In this document: one piece after another, positions 31,160 to 40,429 of the stretch
Layout of the letters: each line of letters starts with the position of its first letter
How positions within the stretch are numbered: the first letter of the stretch is position 1
From: Flavobacterium azizsancarii
GTDB lineage: Bacteria > Bacteroidota > Bacteroidia > Flavobacteriales > Flavobacteriaceae
Direction: 5' to 3'
Length of the DNA: 64,000 nucleotides
NCBI RefSeq assembly: GCF_027980145.1
Contig: NZ_JAMZNK010000021.1
Coordinates: 1 to 64,000 of the forward strand
The notes under the pieces: model-generated
What the model saw: only the letters and a program-made list of their open reading frames with translations
Databases searched by the model: none
What the model was told of the DNA's origin: nothing
Program-made: the position numbers and the translations under genes

Positions 31160-32497
31160 CTACATAAACTTCCACCAGTCTAAATTAAAAAGTGATTCTC
31201 CGTTTCCTTTAAAAATAAAAAAAACACTATGTAATCCTTTTACTTTCTTTACACTGCACTGAAATTCTTTCCAGGTATTTAAATTTCCTGTACTCCCAAT
31301 TTCGCAGACTCCAATAATCTGGCCTTCTTTATTATCCAAACGGATTTCTATTTTTCCTCCTTTGATTGAAGCAGCATTGGCTTCAAATTTTTTAGCAGTT
31401 CTATTAAAATCAACAGCCTGCACCTCAATAAAATTATTATTGCTTATTTGGGTTACAAAAACTCCTTTTTCACTATTTATATCAGATTTCAACCCTTCAC
31501 TCCATGCCATAGTTTCAGCCTCAACCCTCTTAAAAGGATTTATGGTACCTACTGCCTTGGGTCCATCTTCTGACCAATAAAATAATGTTTTAATTGTTCC
31601 GTCCTGGTTATAAACTATTTCATCCATGTCTACTGAACGTCTTTCATAAAAAGTAGAGGTTTCTCTCTTTAAAATATCGTAACTATGTCCGAAACAATAT
31701 GATTTTCCTTTGTAATCAATAATTGCAGGATGATTTCCCCTGGTTTTTTCACTTGCTTCAACCACCATGCCTTTGTATTCCCAAGGTCCCGTGGGTGAAT
31801 TACTCATAGCATACCCAATTCCTTCAGGACAGCACGTAGATGCGTAAGACAAATAATACTGTTTTTCATGCTTATAGATCCAAGGCCCTTCCTGATAGTT
31901 CTTCGGCTTTGAAGGTACACTGATAACTTCACCTGAATAAGATGTCATATCAGGGTTTAGTTTGACATAATACAAATCAGGATTCCCCCAATAAAGATAG
32001 GCCTGGCCATCATCATCAATAAATGGATTTGGATCAATGTCATTCCATAAATGATTGGTGTCAATCAATCGTTTTCCAAGTGGGTCCTTAAAAGGTCCAT
32101 AAGGACTGTCAGCTACCAATACGCCTATCCCCTGTCCGTGCATGGGACAATAGAGATAGAATTTCCCGTTTCGTTCAATTGCTTGTACGGCCCATGCTCC
32201 ATTATCATGCTTTACCCAATTAAAATCTTTCAAGGATGCAACTACACCATGATCAGTCCAGTTAACCATGTCAGTTGAAGTATAAAGAAGCCAGTTGATC
32301 ATTTTAAAGCCGTTTGCATCGTCCTCATCATGTGATGTATATAAAAAAACGGTGTCCTTATACACCATCGGGGCAGGGTCAGCAGTATATTTTGTTTGAA
32401 TTATAGGTCGCTGTTTGATATTACTTTGGGCGCTGCCATTAAAAACTACAGTCATAAACAAATAAAATAGTAGTAAGAAATTCGATTTTTTCATCAT
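31160..32497 (-). CDS. GH43 arabinofuranosidase/xylosidase with C-terminal CBM6-type domain (paralogue)
   Basis: 445 residues: signal peptide (1-24), GH43 propeller (about 30-305) and CBM6-type domain (about 315-445). The base is in KYTADPAPM (Asp40), the modulator in NDIDPNPF, and the acid in YQEGPWIY. It is similar along its whole length to the protein encoded at 29727-31094, so the two are a tandem duplicate. It lacks that protein's loop before the catalytic acid and has a CCPEGIGY segment in the propeller. The expected role is release of arabinofuranose from arabinoxylan oligosaccharides, perhaps at the other position or from doubly substituted xylose. It starts 149 bp after GH3. Confidence 0.87.
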   Translation of the reverse strand: MMKKSNFLLLFYLFMTVVFNGSAQSNIKQRPIIQTKYTADPAPMVYKDTVFLYTSHDEDDANGFKMINWLLYTSTDMVNWTDHGVVASLKDFNWVKHDNGAWAVQAIERNGKFYLYCPMHGQGIGVLVADSPYGPFKDPLGKRLIDTNHLWNDIDPNPFIDDDGQAYLYWGNPDLYYVKLNPDMTSYSGEVISVPSKPKNYQEGPWIYKHEKQYYLSYASTCCPEGIGYAMSNSPTGPWEYKGMVVEASEKTRGNHPAIIDYKGKSYCFGHSYDILKRETSTFYERRSVDMDEIVYNQDGTIKTLFYWSEDGPKAVGTINPFKRVEAETMAWSEGLKSDINSEKGVFVTQISNNNFIEVQAVDFNRTAKKFEANAASIKGGKIEIRLDNKEGQIIGVCEIGSTGNLNTWKEFQCSVKKVKGLHSVFFIFKGNGESLFNLDWWKFM

Positions 32498-32646
32498 TTA
32501 GCCATTTTTTATTAAACGCAGAGTATCATAATTATTTCATTAATTGTAAACCTATTACAAACGAATCTTTTTTTTGTTACTGATAATTAACCATTGTCAC
32601 ACCAGTTCTCAATCTGGCATTTATTTGTTAATTGCTGTTCATAGAT

Positions 32647-35241
32647 TTATTGAACAGATACTTTAATCATTTTTAGATCTTTGGTCTCCGAGCTATTACC
32701 ATAATAGACCTCGTACAGGCCTGATGTTACCTTCATTGCTATAGTAGTGGCATCATAAAACTCAAATGAAGAAGCTGGTAAATCTATAGTTACAAGTTGC
32801 TTTTCACCCGCTTTTAAATTGACTCTTTTAAATGCTTTCAATGTTTTCAAGGGGCCATCGGTATCATTTTCTTTTCTAACATAAACCTGTACGATCTCTG
32901 TTCCGTCACGTTTACTAATGTTTTTTACAGGAAAGCTTAATTGCGTATTTTCATTAGGTTTTATATTGGCTTTATTCAATTTTGCCTCACCAATAGTAAA
33001 TTTAGAGTAGCTTAAGCCAAAACCGAACGGAAACAAAACATCTGTTGTATATCTATAGGTGCGCCCTTTCATCGAATAATTTTCAAAATCACCTAATTTA
33101 TCTGAGTTTTTATAAAATGAAACAGGTAGTTTTCCGGCAGGATTATAATCTCCAAAAAGAACGTCGGCAACGGCCTGACCTCCGGCTTCACCCGGATACC
33201 ATGCCTGGAGAATAGCGTCACAGCTTTCCGTTTCTGGCGTTAAGGCAATTGCAGAGCCCGAGCAGTTTACAAAAATTACTTTTTTACCTGCTGCTTTAAG
33301 TTCTTTCAAAAATTTTCTCTGCACGGCCGGAAGTTCAATATCTGTACGGTCACCGCCTTTAAAACCCGGCGAAGAAACAGGCATTTCTTCTCCTTCCAGC
33401 AAAGTAGAGAGCCCACCTGCAAAAATTACAGTATCGATACCTTTTAATTTTTGAATTAATGAACTGAAATCAATATCAAATTCTTTTCCAAAATCAAATT
33501 CAAGATTCGCCTGCCAATTGTTTGACTGGGCAAAAAGAAGTTCGATTTTATATTTTTTACCCGCCTGAACCGGAAATGAAATATTTCCTGGAACAGTACG
33601 CCAATTGGTATATTTTGCAATTGATTTTCCGTCAATCAGTAATTCAAAAACACCAGTAGCTCCTGTTTTAAAAACAAGTATATCATTTGCTTGTGCTGAA
33701 AATTCTGTTTCATATTTTGCTGAAAAGCCTTCTAGTTTAACCCCTGAGGCAAATTCATGCTGACCGGCAGTAGTCATTTTAATAGGATTTAAAATCTGCC
33801 GGGATATTATACTGCTCCCCTCTCTATTTGGATTATTCCAATAGGTTGCTTTCATTCCTTTTTTTCCCTCAAATGAGATTTGGTTAAAATAACTTTGGTT
33901 TACTTTATCTTCTACCAGATCGCACGCTTTATCATAAAAGATTTTATTTTTCGGAATTTTTGACTCTATTCCGTCTTTAATGGTAATTGTTTTAACGGGT
34001 GTTCCATTATAATTTCCCCATAACATGGGTTCATTATTAGCATTTGGTCCTAGTACTGCTATTTTGTTTATTGATTTATTTAAAGGAAGCACGCTGTTTT
34101 TATTTTGTAAAAGCGTCATGGACTTTTGAGCCATTTCAAGTGCTAGTTGCTGATGCTCTTTACTATTAAGAACCGATGTGGGAATTTGAGCCCACGGCAC
34201 TATGGCATCATCATCCATTTCACCTAAGTCAAAACGGCCAACTAATACGCGAAGCAGGCTCTTATCAATATCCGCTTCTTTTATCAGATCTTTAGCAACA
34301 GCTGCCGGGAGTTCTTTAAAGGGATATTTCTCCCAGACACATTCCACATCTGTTCCGGCAAGGACCGCTTTTGATGCAGCATGCACCGCATCTGATGAAA
34401 CTTTGTGAGTTGTATAAAAATCAGTTACAGCACCGCAATCTGAAACTACCAGATATTTAAATCCCCAATCATCTCTTAGAATACGCTGTAATAATCTGGT
34501 ATTGCTACAGCAGGGCTCATCGTCTAAACGTTGATAAGCACACATTATCTGGCGCACATCAGCATCCTGCACAAGTGCTTTAAATGCCGGCAGATAAGTT
34601 TCATACAACTCGCGAGGATCTACGTTATTTAAATTCAATTCATGCCTGCTCCATTCTGGTCCTGAGTGAACAGCAAAATGTTTTGCACAGGCTAAAAGTT
34701 TACGGTATTTAGCATCTGCCGGGCCTTGCAGTCCTTTGACTACTGAAATTCCCATTCGGGAAGTAAGATAAGGATCTTCTCCGTAGGTTTCCTGACCACG
34801 GCCCCAACGCGGATCCCGAAAAATATTAACATTAGGAGTCCAGACCGAGAGGCTTAAAAAACGTTTGTTTTCATTACCGTTTTTAATCCATTGATTATAT
34901 TTTGCGCGCGCTTCATCTGATACCGCATCAAAAACGCGATATAGTAATTGATCATCAAACGAGGCTGCCATACCTATAGGTTCCGGAAAAACAGTAACAT
35001 TGTCATTATTGGCATACCCATGTAGCGCTTCACTCCACCAATTGAATTTTTTGATTCCAAGTCTGGGTATCGCATCACTTTGATCACACATTAATACCGC
35101 TTTTTCTTCAAGAGTTAATCGCGAAACTAAATCTTTTGCCCGCTCTGCTGAACTGAGCGAGGGATTCTTGTAAGGATATTGCTGCGCGTTTACACTAAAA
35201 AAAGACATTAAACTTAAAATATACAGGCAAGTGATTTTCAT
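32647..35241 (-). CDS. Glycoside hydrolase family 3 with inserted PA14 domain, probable beta-xylosidase
   Basis: 864 residues with signal peptide (1-19). An N-terminal GH3 barrel (about 30-340) has the nucleophile in VVSDCGAV (Asp268) and the sugar-binding CAKHFAVHSGPE stretch. The C-terminal alpha/beta sandwich domain is interrupted by a PA14 beta-sandwich (about 457-583, beginning GMKATYW), and a fibronectin-III-like domain ends the protein (about 785-860). A PA14 insert occurs in a subset of GH3 enzymes and can shape the active-site entrance. The layout suits a periplasmic beta-xylosidase, or one with both beta-xylosidase and alpha-arabinofuranosidase activity. It lies 55 bp after a GH43 gene in the long operon. 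A beta-glucosidase is the main alternative. Confidence 0.87.
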   Translation of the reverse strand: MKITCLYILSLMSFFSVNAQQYPYKNPSLSSAERAKDLVSRLTLEEKAVLMCDQSDAIPRLGIKKFNWWSEALHGYANNDNVTVFPEPIGMAASFDDQLLYRVFDAVSDEARAKYNQWIKNGNENKRFLSLSVWTPNVNIFRDPRWGRGQETYGEDPYLTSRMGISVVKGLQGPADAKYRKLLACAKHFAVHSGPEWSRHELNLNNVDPRELYETYLPAFKALVQDADVRQIMCAYQRLDDEPCCSNTRLLQRILRDDWGFKYLVVSDCGAVTDFYTTHKVSSDAVHAASKAVLAGTDVECVWEKYPFKELPAAVAKDLIKEADIDKSLLRVLVGRFDLGEMDDDAIVPWAQIPTSVLNSKEHQQLALEMAQKSMTLLQNKNSVLPLNKSINKIAVLGPNANNEPMLWGNYNGTPVKTITIKDGIESKIPKNKIFYDKACDLVEDKVNQSYFNQISFEGKKGMKATYWNNPNREGSSIISRQILNPIKMTTAGQHEFASGVKLEGFSAKYETEFSAQANDILVFKTGATGVFELLIDGKSIAKYTNWRTVPGNISFPVQAGKKYKIELLFAQSNNWQANLEFDFGKEFDIDFSSLIQKLKGIDTVIFAGGLSTLLEGEEMPVSSPGFKGGDRTDIELPAVQRKFLKELKAAGKKVIFVNCSGSAIALTPETESCDAILQAWYPGEAGGQAVADVLFGDYNPAGKLPVSFYKNSDKLGDFENYSMKGRTYRYTTDVLFPFGFGLSYSKFTIGEAKLNKANIKPNENTQLSFPVKNISKRDGTEIVQVYVRKENDTDGPLKTLKAFKRVNLKAGEKQLVTIDLPASSFEFYDATTIAMKVTSGLYEVYYGNSSETKDLKMIKVSVQ

Positions 35242-35296
35242 ATTTTTACTATTGAAATTAATGTACGAAGTATTATACTGTTAAAACTGGTAAATT

Positions 35297-36868
35297 TCAT
35301 TTTTGAGTCTGACCTTCAATATTGAAATAATCAAAATCTACATAACCTCCTTTATTTTTAGTGGCATAGTTAAACAACCCAAATCGATACCCCATAAAAT
35401 GAGGAATTGTATAAGGCAGTTTTATATCGTTTCCGATACTGATCCATTTTTTACCATCCAAACTGTAAAAAAATCTTCCGGTATCTGCTTTCTCTTTAAA
35501 ATCACATGTTGCTTTGAAATACACTTTATCCTGGGTTAAAGGAATGCTTTCAACTTCACGCGGATTGCCTTTAACAGCATCAATCATGACCAATTTTTTC
35601 GCACCATTTTCAACCTTAACGGCTAAAAGTCCATATTCTTTTTGCAGCAAAGAAATCCCCGCAAGGTCGCCTTCTTTCATTTTTGAAACTTCCAATACTG
35701 TAGCTGCTGCACATTCAGGTCCGAAAGTTCTTTGTGTAAGGGTATTTCTAGCCTGAACAAAACTGCTGTCTATCTGGCCTGTTTTTAATCTTAAATATCC
35801 TTTTCTTTCCTTAACAGACCACAGGGAGTTATCAGGATTGTGGTTCCACTGCCAGTCTAATGGCAGTTCTTTATCTCCTTTTTTGCGGTTAAAGTCGTCA
35901 GAATTAACAATCCCCGGAATCAAACCTCTACTGGCGGGTAAATCCAGATATTCCGGTACTTTACCATTTTCGCCCAGAATTGGCCAGCCCTCCTTCCATT
36001 GCACAGGAACCAGATAAGGAATACGGCCCACACCTCCGGAATCTTTAAACAAATACGAAAACCATTTTCCATCCGGTGTATCAATAAGCCCGCCTTGTGC
36101 AACTCCCAAATCCTGCAGACCTATTTTCCCTTCCCAAGGCCCTGAAATACGATCTGCTCTATGTATGATAACAGTGCGCATACCTTCTTTTGGCCAGGTT
36201 ATATTAAACAAATAATATTTCCCTTTGACTTTAAAAAGCTGTGAACCCTCAGACTGAAGCATGATATTGTTTCCGGCAGGAGCACTGGCATTTTCAATCA
36301 ACACTTTTTGTGTTTCTTTTTTTACATCCGAGAGATCTGAATTCAACTCTATAATCTGCAGTTTTCCTGCTCCCCAAACCATGTAAACTTTACCATCGTC
36401 ATCAAAAAAAATCGTGTGATCATGATACGAATCATTTAAAACAGTTCTTTTCCAAGGGCCTTTTTCAATGTTTTTTGTAGAAAAAATATAGGTCTTACCA
36501 GTTGTTCCGGAAAAAGTACTCACATAATAAATGCCATTATGATAACGCAGACTACTGGCCCATGAACCTCGGCCATAATCATTTTTTCCATTATCCAGAT
36601 TTAGTTTATCATTATCATCTTCTAATGTTTGATAAACATAATTGACTATTTTCCAATTTACTAAGTCATTAGATTTCATAATGGGCACGCCCGGATTCAT
36701 GTGCATGGTCGTGCTACTCATGTAATAAATATCGTTTACACGAATTATGGACATATCGGGAACATCAGCAAAAATGACTGAATTTTGTGCTCTGTTTTGT
36801 TGTGCGTAATTGGTTTTGACCAAGCCAACAACCAGAATAATGCATAAAAAAGCGTTTCTTATTTTCAT
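35297..36868 (-). CDS. GH43 glycoside hydrolase with C-terminal beta-sandwich (possibly subfamily 12), arabinofuranosidase or beta-xylosidase
   Basis: 523 residues: signal peptide (1-22), GH43 propeller (about 28-320) and a C-terminal beta-sandwich of the GH43_C2 type (about 330-520, with the GRFFYSLDGKKWISIG motif typical of it). The catalytic base is in ADVPDMSII (Asp38) and a further acidic motif HDHTIFFDDDG follows. The SSTTMHMNPGVPIMKSNDLVNW block resembles subfamily 12 enzymes as I remember them, but subfamily assignment needs a database. It should release arabinose or xylose from non-reducing ends. It sits 45 bp after another GH43 gene and 55 bp before GH3. Confidence 0.85.
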   Translation of the reverse strand: MKIRNAFLCIILVVGLVKTNYAQQNRAQNSVIFADVPDMSIIRVNDIYYMSSTTMHMNPGVPIMKSNDLVNWKIVNYVYQTLEDDNDKLNLDNGKNDYGRGSWASSLRYHNGIYYVSTFSGTTGKTYIFSTKNIEKGPWKRTVLNDSYHDHTIFFDDDGKVYMVWGAGKLQIIELNSDLSDVKKETQKVLIENASAPAGNNIMLQSEGSQLFKVKGKYYLFNITWPKEGMRTVIIHRADRISGPWEGKIGLQDLGVAQGGLIDTPDGKWFSYLFKDSGGVGRIPYLVPVQWKEGWPILGENGKVPEYLDLPASRGLIPGIVNSDDFNRKKGDKELPLDWQWNHNPDNSLWSVKERKGYLRLKTGQIDSSFVQARNTLTQRTFGPECAAATVLEVSKMKEGDLAGISLLQKEYGLLAVKVENGAKKLVMIDAVKGNPREVESIPLTQDKVYFKATCDFKEKADTGRFFYSLDGKKWISIGNDIKLPYTIPHFMGYRFGLFNYATKNKGGYVDFDYFNIEGQTQK

Positions 36869-36913
36869 CGTTTTATCTTAGAATTGAATTAGAAATAAAT
36901 ACCTCATCATGAT

Positions 36914-38044
36914 CTATTTTTTCAGAGGTACAATCTGTTCTGTCCAGGTTGGACTATTGATATAAAACTTACCATCAGCATAGTGTACAGGTTCAATCCC
37001 CAATTGAGGAAGTTTTTCCCATGAATGAAAGCTTTGACTATACGGATAAGGTCTTTTTTCATCCATTAAATAATGGCACGATGTCCATAAATTGCCGTCG
37101 GGTCCCTCAAACAAAGCATTGTGACCTGTTTCCTCATAGGGATCCTGAGTGTCTGTAAATTGTCCATTATCGTATCCTCCGCTGATTGCTAATTCTGGAC
37201 GATACCCTTTTTTTCGGGTTCCAAAAATAGGTTCGCGGGAAACCAATTCCCAAGGCCCCATTGGGGATTTTGATTTTAATAATCCTACTTCATATCCGCG
37301 GGTCCAGGTAGAGAAAAACATGAAATAAGTTCCTTCCTTTTTAATTACAAATGGACCTTCAATTCCACCGATCATCCAATCGGGATAACCCGGCTGTTTT
37401 TTGTCTAAAAACTTCTCTATTGGAGTGGTTAGTTTTCCTGTTCTCAAATCAATTTTTGCCTGAAAAAGCCCGTTACCACTACAGTATAAATAGGTGTCGC
37501 CATTATCATCTTCAAATAAAGTAGCATCGTTATTATACTGATTGGTCAGCGGACCGTTTACTAATTTATAGGGTCCTGTAATTTTATCTGCCGAAAAAAG
37601 CCAAATACTGTGTGTAATCATTCCTTTTGGATCTTCCTTGGTAACCTTACCGCTGTTTACAGTAAGCCAGTATTTATTTTGAATAAAGTGAATTTCAGGT
37701 GCCCAGAAACGGCCATTATAAGGGCAGTCTTCCTGCAGTTTCCTGGCATCAATTAAATAGGAATGAAATTTCCAATGTATCAGATCATCTGAAACTAAGA
37801 GTTTAACGCCCGGATTGGGTCCTGTCCATACAGGATTAGAAGTTCCTGTGGCATACCACTTTTCACCTACTTTATTAATCATATAATCACGCATGGAAAG
37901 TAGAGAATCTCTTGTTATGGGATTTGTATATTTAAATACTTTTTCGGCCTCATTTGTTTTTAGTTTTTTTGCTGTATCGTTTTTTTGTGCAGATGAAACA
38001 GAGAAAAAAATCAAAAAAAGTACCATAAGCTGGTTTCGCATCAT
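36914..38044 (-). CDS. GH43-type glycoside hydrolase, single catalytic domain
   Basis: 376 residues with signal peptide (1-19) and one five-bladed propeller with no extra binding domain. The catalytic base appears as SMRDYMI (Asp53), without the usual Asp-Pro. The modulator is in YNNDATLFEDDNG and the acid in IGGIEGPFVIKKEG. The sequence is clearly different from the other GH43 enzymes in the locus, so it belongs to a different subfamily, probably one with arabinofuranosidase or galactosidase activity. It follows the GH146/127-type gene by only 11 bp, suggesting tight co-translation and perhaps sequential action on the same side chain. The subfamily cannot be named from sequence alone. Confidence 0.8.
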   Translation of the reverse strand: MMRNQLMVLFLIFFSVSSAQKNDTAKKLKTNEAEKVFKYTNPITRDSLLSMRDYMINKVGEKWYATGTSNPVWTGPNPGVKLLVSDDLIHWKFHSYLIDARKLQEDCPYNGRFWAPEIHFIQNKYWLTVNSGKVTKEDPKGMITHSIWLFSADKITGPYKLVNGPLTNQYNNDATLFEDDNGDTYLYCSGNGLFQAKIDLRTGKLTTPIEKFLDKKQPGYPDWMIGGIEGPFVIKKEGTYFMFFSTWTRGYEVGLLKSKSPMGPWELVSREPIFGTRKKGYRPELAISGGYDNGQFTDTQDPYEETGHNALFEGPDGNLWTSCHYLMDEKRPYPYSQSFHSWEKLPQLGIEPVHYADGKFYINSPTWTEQIVPLKK

Positions 38045-38055
38045 TTCTGTTTTTT

Positions 38056-40353
38056 TTAAAATTTTAAAATTATTAGCTGATAAAACTTTGGACTATTATG
38101 ATCCTCTTTAGCTATTAATTTGATGTTTATCATTTCCATTTTATCTATATTTAGCCTCATTACATTATTTTCCAAAGACACGATCTGAGCAGGTTTATCA
38201 TTTACAAGAATTGTCATGTTATCCATTTTAAACTCATCTATAATACTTATATCTAAAAATTTACCTGACTTATTTTTATTTAATAATTGATATGAAATAA
38301 AGGAACGGGTACTTCTCCATGACTTTCCATCATCGTAGCCAGAATTGCTTTTTTTGCCTTTATAAAAATGATCTACTTCTGACTGCTGCTCGCCGCAGTT
38401 AATTTTATCTACAGTTTTAGATTCAATAGCCATTGCATCAATTTCCTGCTGTTTCAATACGTCATGTTTTTCTTTGAACTGTTCTTTTGAGTAGTTTTGA
38501 AAATACATTTGATAACGTGCATCATGTACCTCAAAAAAAGGTTCTAATTCTAATGAATCTAAACTAAAACGCATATGGCCTAATTCCTTAAGTTTTTTAA
38601 TATAATCTGCCTTATCCCCTACCAAAGTATACGCTTGATCCAGTGGGTAATATTTGCCGCTTGCGGTATGCCCCATTCGACTGTCGTCAGCAAACAAGCC
38701 ATCTAAATCTTTTGCAGATGTTTTAGCGGCCAGTACAATAGGGCCGTTGACAAAAGCACTCCAGTTTGAACCATCAGGCAGACCTTCTAAATGTGTAGAA
38801 GTTTTGAATTTAACCCTTATGTGATCACCGGATTTCCATTTTCTTTTCAGTACCACATAGTCAGAGGGCTTGGCTTCTATCTTTTGAGATTTTCCATTTA
38901 TTGAAATTTCAAAATTTTCAGCCCATTGCGGACAGCGGATATTCAATGAAAATGTTTTCGCTTTTTTTAGTTTCAACACTAAATCGGTATTATTTTCAAA
39001 CGGAAATTTTGTGGTTTGTTCTATCTGAATATCTGTTTCTTTCCATTGCAATACTGAAGGAATAAAAAGGTTTACAAAAACGTCATTGTTTGTATGACTG
39101 TAAATTAACTCCCCGTATTTAGAATGATTTTCAAGCCCTGAACCTACGCAGCACCACATACTGGTTTCAGGCTGGGAATAAACACGATAATGGTTGGGCC
39201 TGATAGGAGTAAAATATACAAAACCTCCTTTTTGGGGATGCTGGCTTGAAAGAATGTGATTGTAAAGCGTGCGTTCATAGAAATCGAGATAACTCACATC
39301 ATTTTTATCCAGAAACAAGGCCTTGCTTAAACGTTCCATATTGTACGAGTTGCAGGTTTCAGGCCCTTGATTTGACTTGACCATACTGCTGAAATCATCC
39401 GTTGGATTGAAATGTTCCCCGACACTATTACCTCCAAAAGCTACGCTGCGTTTTTGAGTAACATTCTTCCAAAAAAATTCTGCCACGTCTGACCATTCCT
39501 TATTTCCGGAAAGTACTGCAATTTTTTCAAAGCCAATAACTTTTGGAATTTGGGTATTGGCATGCAGTCCTGTTAATTTATCTTCTTTTTTCAATAACGG
39601 ATTTAGAAGCGCCAGATGGGATATTTTTTCTGCTGTTTCCAGATACTTCTTATCCTTTGTGATGATATACAAATCTGCAAAAGATTCATTTATACCGCCA
39701 TGTTCTGTTTTTAAGATGTTCTGTATCTGCTCATAAGATAGAGGATGGATGAGTTCTATAAACCAGTCTCCAAGTTTTATCAAAATATCCTTTGCCTCTT
39801 CATTATCGGCATAATGATAAGCATCATTTAAGCCAGCAAAAAGTTTATGGATATTGTATAGCGGTACCCATGTATTATTTAAGCCAAAACTGCTTCCGTC
39901 TATATCGCCGTTGTGAAGCCGATCCCAAAAAATCTTTCCCTGTGGAATTCCGCCCACATAACCATTACCATTTTTTTCCTGGCATACCGCTAACTCTGAA
40001 ACCATATAGTCCAGCCGATTTTTAAGCTCAATATTTCCTGTAGAAGCATACATCATTGCCAGAGCAGAAAGATAATGCCCTGCAATATGCCCGTCCAGTC
40101 CTATACTTTCCCAATTGCCGTATCGATCTGCTTTTACAGGAAGTCCTGAAGCCATGAGGTATGGAGCTAAAAGTTTATCAGGATTAAGCGCAAAAATATA
40201 CTTAAGATCTACATCCTGAGCATTTTTAAATGGCCCGTCTTTTAATCTTACTTCACTTAAATTAAATGGCTGCATTTGAGCTACGGCAGAGGATCCAATG
40301 AATAATCCCAGCAGACAATATGAAATTTTGTATTTCAATAAAAGATTTCTCAT
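38056..40353 (-). CDS. GH127/GH146-type beta-L-arabinofuranosidase (cysteine nucleophile)
   Basis: 765 residues with signal peptide (1-25). An (alpha/alpha)6 barrel (about 30-440), beginning with the family pattern FNLSEVRLKDGPF, is followed by beta-sandwich domains. The zinc-thiolate active site is intact: GPETCNSYN gives Glu332 and Cys334, and MWCCVGSG gives the nucleophile Cys401 with Cys402. The spacing matches the Glu/Cys/Cys/Cys set of characterised beta-L-arabinofuranosidases. Length and C-terminal extension suggest the GH146 branch known from Bacteroidota arabinan and pectin loci. Beta-L-arabinofuranose is not a standard xylan decoration, so its presence in the xylan operon is notable. 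Gaps of 11 bp downstream and 76 bp upstream place it inside the operon. Confidence 0.85.
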   Translation of the reverse strand: MRNLLLKYKISYCLLGLFIGSSAVAQMQPFNLSEVRLKDGPFKNAQDVDLKYIFALNPDKLLAPYLMASGLPVKADRYGNWESIGLDGHIAGHYLSALAMMYASTGNIELKNRLDYMVSELAVCQEKNGNGYVGGIPQGKIFWDRLHNGDIDGSSFGLNNTWVPLYNIHKLFAGLNDAYHYADNEEAKDILIKLGDWFIELIHPLSYEQIQNILKTEHGGINESFADLYIITKDKKYLETAEKISHLALLNPLLKKEDKLTGLHANTQIPKVIGFEKIAVLSGNKEWSDVAEFFWKNVTQKRSVAFGGNSVGEHFNPTDDFSSMVKSNQGPETCNSYNMERLSKALFLDKNDVSYLDFYERTLYNHILSSQHPQKGGFVYFTPIRPNHYRVYSQPETSMWCCVGSGLENHSKYGELIYSHTNNDVFVNLFIPSVLQWKETDIQIEQTTKFPFENNTDLVLKLKKAKTFSLNIRCPQWAENFEISINGKSQKIEAKPSDYVVLKRKWKSGDHIRVKFKTSTHLEGLPDGSNWSAFVNGPIVLAAKTSAKDLDGLFADDSRMGHTASGKYYPLDQAYTLVGDKADYIKKLKELGHMRFSLDSLELEPFFEVHDARYQMYFQNYSKEQFKEKHDVLKQQEIDAMAIESKTVDKINCGEQQSEVDHFYKGKKSNSGYDDGKSWRSTRSFISYQLLNKNKSGKFLDISIIDEFKMDNMTILVNDKPAQIVSLENNVMRLNIDKMEMINIKLIAKEDHNSPKFYQLIILKF

Positions 40354-40429
40354 AATATTTTTTTGTAATTAAAAGCCTGCTGTTTTCAACTTTAAAAGCC
40401 TTTTGCAAGTGTTTCATCAACCTGAAGTC

